Shown: one piece after another, positions 59,794 through 64,000 of the stretch
Numbering within the stretch: position 1 is the stretch's first letter
Layout of the letters: each line of letters starts with the position of its first letter
Origin: an uncultured Pluralibacter sp.
GTDB lineage: Bacteria; Pseudomonadota; Gammaproteobacteria; Enterobacterales; Enterobacteriaceae
Reading direction: 5' to 3'
DNA length: 64,000 nucleotides
Assembly: GCF_913775985.1 (NCBI RefSeq)
Contig: NZ_CAJYMB010000150.1
Coordinates: forward strand, 186,001-250,000
Notes under the pieces: model-generated
Databases searched by the model: none
Seen by the model: only the letters and a program-made list of their open reading frames with translations
Told to the model about the DNA's origin: nothing
Position numbers and translations under genes: made by a program

Positions 59794-61095
59794 ATGAAAT
59801 TCCCCGGCAAGCGCAAATTCAAACATTACTTCCCCACCGACGCCCGCGATCCGCTCCTCAGCCCCCGGGCCGAGCGTGAAGCCAGCGCATCGTGGATTGT
59901 CGGTATCGATCAGACGCTGGTCGATATAGAAGCCCGCGTCGATGATGCCTTCATCGCCCGCTACGGGCTGAGCGTTGGCCACTCGCTGGTGATTGACGAT
60001 GATGTTGCCGAGGCGCTGTATCAGGCGCTGGTGCGCGACAATCTCATAACCCACCAGTTCGCCGGCGGCAGCATCGGCAATACCCTGCACAACTACTCTA
60101 CGCTCGCCGACGATCGCTCGGTGCTGCTCGGGGTCATGTGCCGTAACATTGAGATAGGCGGCTACGCCTACCGCTACCTGTGCAACACCTCCAGCCGGAC
60201 CGATCTTAACTATCTTCAGGGCGTCGACGGCGCCATTGGCCGCTGCTTCACGCTGATAGGCGACAGCGGCGAGCGGACTTTCGCCATCAGCCCCGGCCAG
60301 ATGAACCAGCTGCGGGTTGAGAGCATCCCCGAGGCGGTGATTGCCGGCGCCTCGGCGCTGGTGCTGACCGCCTATCTGCTGCGCGGCAAGCCGGGAGAGC
60401 CGATGCGCGACGCCGCGCTGCGGGCGGTGGAGTACGCTAAAAAGTACGATGTGCCGGTGGTGCTGACGCTGGGCACCACCTTTGTTATCGCCGACAACCC
60501 GGCGTGGTGGCAGGCGTTCATTAAAGAAAACGTATCGATTCTGGCGATGAACGAAGAAGAGGCGCAGGCGCTGACCGGAATTGCCGATCCGCTGCTGGCC
60601 GCCGACCGCGCACTGGAATGGACCGATCTGGTGCTGTGCACCGCCGGACCGGCCGGGCTGTACATGGCGGGCTTTACCGAAGAAAGCGAAAAGCGCGAAA
60701 CCGGGCATCCGCTGCTGCCGGGCGCCATTGCGGAGTTTAACCAGTTCGAGTTCAGCCGGGCGATGCGCCGCCGGGACTGCCGGCAGCCGCGGCGCATTTA
60801 CTCCCATATTGCGCCCTACATGGGCGGGCCGGAGAAGATCATGAATACCAACGGCGCGGGCGACGCCGCGCTGGCGGCGCTGCTGCACGATATTGCCGCC
60901 AACAACTATCACCGCGGGACAGTACCGAATTCCGGCAAACATACCCTGCGCTGGCTGACCTACTCCTCGCTGTCGCAGGTGTGTAAATACGCGAACCGGG
61001 TAAGCTATCAGGTGCTGAATCAGCACTCTCCGCGGCTCACCCGCGGGCTGCCGGAGCGTGAGGACAGTCTCGAAGAGGCATACTGGGAGCGGTAA
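59794..61095 (+). CDS. gsk: Inosine/guanosine kinase
   Basis: 433-aa PfkB-family nucleoside kinase (E. coli 434). The start MKFPGKRKFKHYFP is used. The PfkB signature GDAALAALLHDI follows NTNGAGD, with the catalytic Asp in NGAGDAA (typical GAGD motif). The N-terminal substrate site is DQTLVDIEA, GGSIGNTLHNYS. It follows hemH directly because aes is absent. A terminator lies after it, shared with the convergent ybaL. Confidence 0.97.
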   Translation: MKFPGKRKFKHYFPTDARDPLLSPRAEREASASWIVGIDQTLVDIEARVDDAFIARYGLSVGHSLVIDDDVAEALYQALVRDNLITHQFAGGSIGNTLHNYSTLADDRSVLLGVMCRNIEIGGYAYRYLCNTSSRTDLNYLQGVDGAIGRCFTLIGDSGERTFAISPGQMNQLRVESIPEAVIAGASALVLTAYLLRGKPGEPMRDAALRAVEYAKKYDVPVVLTLGTTFVIADNPAWWQAFIKENVSILAMNEEEAQALTGIADPLLAADRALEWTDLVLCTAGPAGLYMAGFTEESEKRETGHPLLPGAIAEFNQFEFSRAMRRRDCRQPRRIYSHIAPYMGGPEKIMNTNGAGDAALAALLHDIAANNYHRGTVPNSGKHTLRWLTYSSLSQVCKYANRVSYQVLNQHSPRLTRGLPEREDSLEEAYWER

Positions 61096-61121
61096 GGGCC
61101 GAGCGCTGACCGCAGAAAGAG

Positions 61122-61147
61122 AAAAGGGCCCGGTGGGCCCTTTTTTG
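61122..61147. terminator. Terminator between gsk and ybaL
   Basis: Perfect AAAAGGGCCC / GGGCCCTTTT stem with loop GGT, T run on the + strand. It serves gsk and probably ybaL on the other strand. Confidence 0.88.
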
Positions 61148-61149
61148 CG

Positions 61150-62826
61150 TTAAATACTCGCCGGTTCTGGCGATACCGGCCGGGTGAGCAGTTCCATCAT
61201 GGTGTTGGCGATTTCCCGCTCGCCCATCACCACCTCGTTGGCCCCGCGCTCGGTGATGTAATCCACCTCATCATCGTAGTGGGCGCGGGCAATGATCTCG
61301 ATTGTCGGATTTTTGTCGCGGGCGGCGGCGACAATTTCTCCGGCCTCGTAGCCGTTGGGAATGGTCAGCAGCAGCCAGCGGGCGCAGTCGAGATGCGCGA
61401 GATTCATCACCTCTTCGCTGGCGGCATTGCCCAGCACCGCGCGAACGCCGCGCGCGCGCAGCTCGTCAACGCGGGTGCGGGAGGTTTCAATCACCACCAC
61501 CGGAATATTTTGCGCAATCAGCTTTTCCCCCAGCAGGCTACCGACCCGGCCGAAGCCCACCAGCAGAATGTGGTCGCAGATATCTACCGGGATCTGCTTC
61601 TCTTCTTCGATGGCTTCTTCCAGGGTCTGCTCGTCCAGCGTTTCCGTTTTCTCAAGATATTTCTCCAGCAGCGCAAACAGGATTGGATTGAGCATGATGG
61701 AGAGGATTGCCCCGGCCAGCACCAGGTTCTGACCGGCGTGCGGCAGCAGATCCAGCGCCATCCCCAGCCCCGCCAGAATAAAGGCGAATTCGCCAATCTG
61801 CGCCAGGCTGGCGGCGATAGTGAGGGCGGTGCGCTGGGAGTGGCCAAACAGGCGCACCAGCATGAACGCCGCCGCGGATTTACCGAAGATAATAATCGCC
61901 AGCACGCCAATCACCGCCAGCGGCTGCTGTACCAGCACCATCGGATCGAACAGCATGCCCACCGAAACGAAGAACAGTACCGCAAACGCGTCGCGCAGCG
62001 GCAGGGTATCGTGCGCGGCCCGGTGGCTCAGTTCCGATTCGTTAAGCACCATCCCGGCGAAGAAGGCGCCGAGCGCAAAAGAGACGTCAAACAGTTCAAC
62101 CGCGCCGAAGGCGATACCGAGCGCCAGGGCCAGCACTGCCAGCGTGAACAGCTCACGGGAACCGGTGGCGGCGCTGCGCGCCAGGATCCACGGCACCAGC
62201 CGGCGGCCTACCAGCATCATAATGGCGATAAAGGCCACCACTTTACCGATGGTCAGCCCCAAATCGAGCGTTAGCGTGGCAAATCCCACGTAGCCCTTTT
62301 CCAGCATTCCGGCGACGGCGGGCAGCAGAACCAGCGTCAGCACCATCACCAGATCTTCAACGATAAGCCAGCCGATGGCGATCTGCCCGCGCTGGGTATC
62401 AATCAGCTGGCGTTCCTCCAGCGCGCGCAGCAGCACCACGGTGCTGGCGGTGGAGAGGCACAGACCAAACACGATGCCGGTCATCAGCGACCAGCCAAGC
62501 AGGGCGGCAAGCCCCATTCCGAGCAGCGTCGCAACCGCTATCTGGGCGATGGCACCGGGAATCGCGATAGCTTTTACCGCCATCAAATCTTTCAGGGAGA
62601 AGTGCAGCCCAACGCCAAACATCAGCAAAATAACGCCCAGCTCGGCCAGCTCCGGTGCCAACTGAGTGTCGGCAACAAAGCCCGGCGTAAAGGGGCCGGC
62701 CAGCACGCCCGCCAGCAGATAGCCGACCAGCGGCGAAATACGCAGTTTGTTGGCAATCATGCCGAGGATAAAGGCCAGTACGAGGCCACCTACAATGGTG
62801 GTGATTAGCGGTGTCGCGTGGTGCAT
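61150..62826 (-). CDS. ybaL: Kef-type potassium/proton antiporter YbaL
   Basis: 558-aa CPA2 monovalent cation/proton antiporter-like protein, E. coli length. The start at MHHATPLITTIVGG is used. It has about 12 membrane helices and a C-terminal RCK/TrkA-N nucleotide-binding domain (about 410-530, HILLVGFGRVGSLLGEKL with GxGxxG). No glutathione-gated partner is near. The physiological role is unclear. It is convergent with gsk. Confidence 0.96.
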   Translation of the reverse strand: MHHATPLITTIVGGLVLAFILGMIANKLRISPLVGYLLAGVLAGPFTPGFVADTQLAPELAELGVILLMFGVGLHFSLKDLMAVKAIAIPGAIAQIAVATLLGMGLAALLGWSLMTGIVFGLCLSTASTVVLLRALEERQLIDTQRGQIAIGWLIVEDLVMVLTLVLLPAVAGMLEKGYVGFATLTLDLGLTIGKVVAFIAIMMLVGRRLVPWILARSAATGSRELFTLAVLALALGIAFGAVELFDVSFALGAFFAGMVLNESELSHRAAHDTLPLRDAFAVLFFVSVGMLFDPMVLVQQPLAVIGVLAIIIFGKSAAAFMLVRLFGHSQRTALTIAASLAQIGEFAFILAGLGMALDLLPHAGQNLVLAGAILSIMLNPILFALLEKYLEKTETLDEQTLEEAIEEEKQIPVDICDHILLVGFGRVGSLLGEKLIAQNIPVVVIETSRTRVDELRARGVRAVLGNAASEEVMNLAHLDCARWLLLTIPNGYEAGEIVAAARDKNPTIEIIARAHYDDEVDYITERGANEVVMGEREIANTMMELLTRPVSPEPASI

Positions 62827-63023
62827 TCCGTCTCCTTTTGCGTTGGCAGCGGTCCATCCCTGCCGGGAAGTCAAAAAATCCTGGTAACAGTTTATGACAA
62901 ATTTAACTCTTTTTTTATGAACATTCGTTGAATTACGTTAAAAAAATGAATTTATCGCAAAAGAGGATGCCAGGGAGGGATAAACAGAGGTAATGCAGAG
63001 GATTGTAGCTAAAACAAAGGGCT

Positions 63024-63056
63024 TACGGCCGCCATTTTCTCATTCTGGCGACCGTA
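63024..63056 (-). terminator. Candidate terminator of fsr
   Basis: TACGG-C-CGCCA pairing with TGGCG-A-CCGTA (one mismatch), 11-base loop, T-rich downstream on the minus strand (CCCTTTGTTTT). It lies 10 bp after the fsr stop. Confidence 0.45.
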
Positions 63057-63065
63057 AAAATAGCG

Positions 63066-64000
63066 CTAGTGGCGATTATCAGGAAGGAATATTGTCAACA
63101 TGCCCAGCAGAGGCAGAAAGGCACAGATTTTATAGACATATTCAATACCCGAATGATCGGCAACAACCCCCAGCACTGCGGCACCCAAGCCTCCCATACC
63201 GAAGGCAAAGCCGAAGAACAGTCCCGAAACCATCCCAATGCGGCCCGGCAGCAGCTCCTGAGCATAGACAAGAATAGCTGAAAATGCCGAGGCCAGGATA
63301 AAACCAATAATCACCGTTAAAATGCCGGTCCATTCGAGAGTTGCATAGGGTAAAAACAGGGTAAAAGGCGCGACGCCGAGGATAGAGCCCCAAATCACGT
63401 ATTTACGCCCAATTTTATCGCCTACCGGCCCGCCAATCACGGTACCGGCCGCCACGGCAAACAGAAACGCAAACAGGTGGAACTGGGCGTTTTGCACCGA
63501 CAGGCCAAACTTATGCATCAAATAAAAGGTGTAGTAGCTGCTGATGCTCGCCATATAGAAGTATTTAGAGAAAATCAGCACCAGCAGGATGCTTACCGCC
63601 AGAATCACTTTATTGCGCGGCAGCGGGCTAACGGTCGAACCGGCAGGCTTTCCTTTATTGATCCGGTGCTGGGCAGCGTACCAGCGGCTGACCTGCGCGA
63701 GCACCACGATAGCCAGCAGCGCAGCGAGAACGAACCAGGCCACGTTACCTTTACCGTAAGGCGCAATAATGATTGCGGCCAGCAGCGGCCCCAGCGAGCT
63801 GCCAAAGTTGCCGCCCACCTGGAACAGCGACTGGGCCAGCCCGTGCCGCCCGCCGGAGGCCATGCGCGCCACGCGGGACGATTCGGGATGGAATACCGAG
63901 GAGCCAGTACCCACCAGCCCTGCCGCCAGCACCACCGCGCCAAAGCTGCCCGCCATCGCCAGCAGCACCAGGCCGCTCAGGGTAAAGCACATGCCGATGG
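63066..64000 (-). CDS. fsr: Fosmidomycin-resistance MFS exporter Fsr (3' part, cut by window edge)
   Basis: C-terminal 311 codons of the 12-helix MFS drug exporter (E. coli Fsr 406 aa); the first 95 or so codons lie beyond the right edge. Visible segments include SSVFHPESSRVARMASGGRHG and GPVGDKIGRKYVIWGSILG (MFS loop). It exports fosmidomycin and related antibiotics when overexpressed. It follows ybaL in the E. coli order. An ATG at 63992 is internal, not the start. Confidence 0.95.
   Translation of the reverse strand, partial: IGMCFTLSGLVLLAMAGSFGAVVLAAGLVGTGSSVFHPESSRVARMASGGRHGLAQSLFQVGGNFGSSLGPLLAAIIIAPYGKGNVAWFVLAALLAIVVLAQVSRWYAAQHRINKGKPAGSTVSPLPRNKVILAVSILLVLIFSKYFYMASISSYYTFYLMHKFGLSVQNAQFHLFAFLFAVAAGTVIGGPVGDKIGRKYVIWGSILGVAPFTLFLPYATLEWTGILTVIIGFILASAFSAILVYAQELLPGRIGMVSGLFFGFAFGMGGLGAAVLGVVADHSGIEYVYKICAFLPLLGMLTIFLPDNRH

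Noticed and set aside
59380-61026. 548-aa open frame antisense to hemH and gsk
   Set aside because: It spans two real genes and their intergenic gap on the other strand; Gln/Arg/His-rich translation is typical of a shadow frame.

Overview
The window is chromosomal DNA from a member of the Enterobacterales, most likely an Enterobacteriaceae genus close to Enterobacter, Klebsiella, Kosakonia or Cedecea. Gene order, protein lengths and several regulatory sites follow the Escherichia coli K-12 stretch from cyoB to fsr almost gene by gene, and the DNA is GC-rich (high 50s by eye). Species cannot be fixed from sequence reading alone.

Layout. 1-2095 holds cyoB (cut by the left edge) and cyoA of cytochrome bo3 oxidase. 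2560-4659 holds yajG-ampG (muropeptide import). 4957-12176 is the proteostasis block bolA, tig, clpP, clpX, lon and hupB, with sigma-32 type promoters before clpP and lon. 12452-20396 holds ppiD, ybaV, fadM, ybaE-queC, cof, a Cds1-like cysteine desulfhydrase and its divergent regulator decR. 20524-24046 is the mdlAB heteromeric ABC exporter. 24303-25958 is glnK-amtB behind a textbook NtrC/sigma-54 control region. 26009-28505 holds tesB, ybaY, ybaZ and a GNAT gene. 28661-28774 is ffs, the 4.5S RNA.

28775-36742 is an accessory segment lying where E. coli has ylaB. It starts with an AT-rich patch containing a decayed IS3-family orfA and an unfamiliar convergent pair, a 216-aa protein with a hydrophobic stretch facing a 71-aa two-helix membrane protein. 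Next come a GNAT gene, a ribbon-helix-helix/small basic protein pair, the divergent yczR/yczE pair, a Zur-box-controlled ykgM-ykgO pair (zinc-free ribosomal proteins L31 and L36), and a divergent GNAT/MocR pair. The core resumes with ylaC, maa, hha-tomB, acrAB with divergent acrR, mscK, rsmS-priC, ybaN, apt, and dnaX-ybaB with the tau/gamma frameshift signal.

Between ybaB and recR, adjacent in E. coli, sits a divergent LysR/pirin pair bounded by two terminators. The window ends with htpG (sigma-32 promoter), an XRE/DUF2975-like pair, adk, hemH, gsk (no aes between them), ybaL and fsr (cut by the right edge).

Most of the window is housekeeping DNA. The places most likely to hold something undescribed are the convergent pair at 29491-30361, the overlapping small gene pair at 31385-31845, the GNAT/MocR pair at 34508-36771 and the LysR/pirin insertion at 52096-53987.
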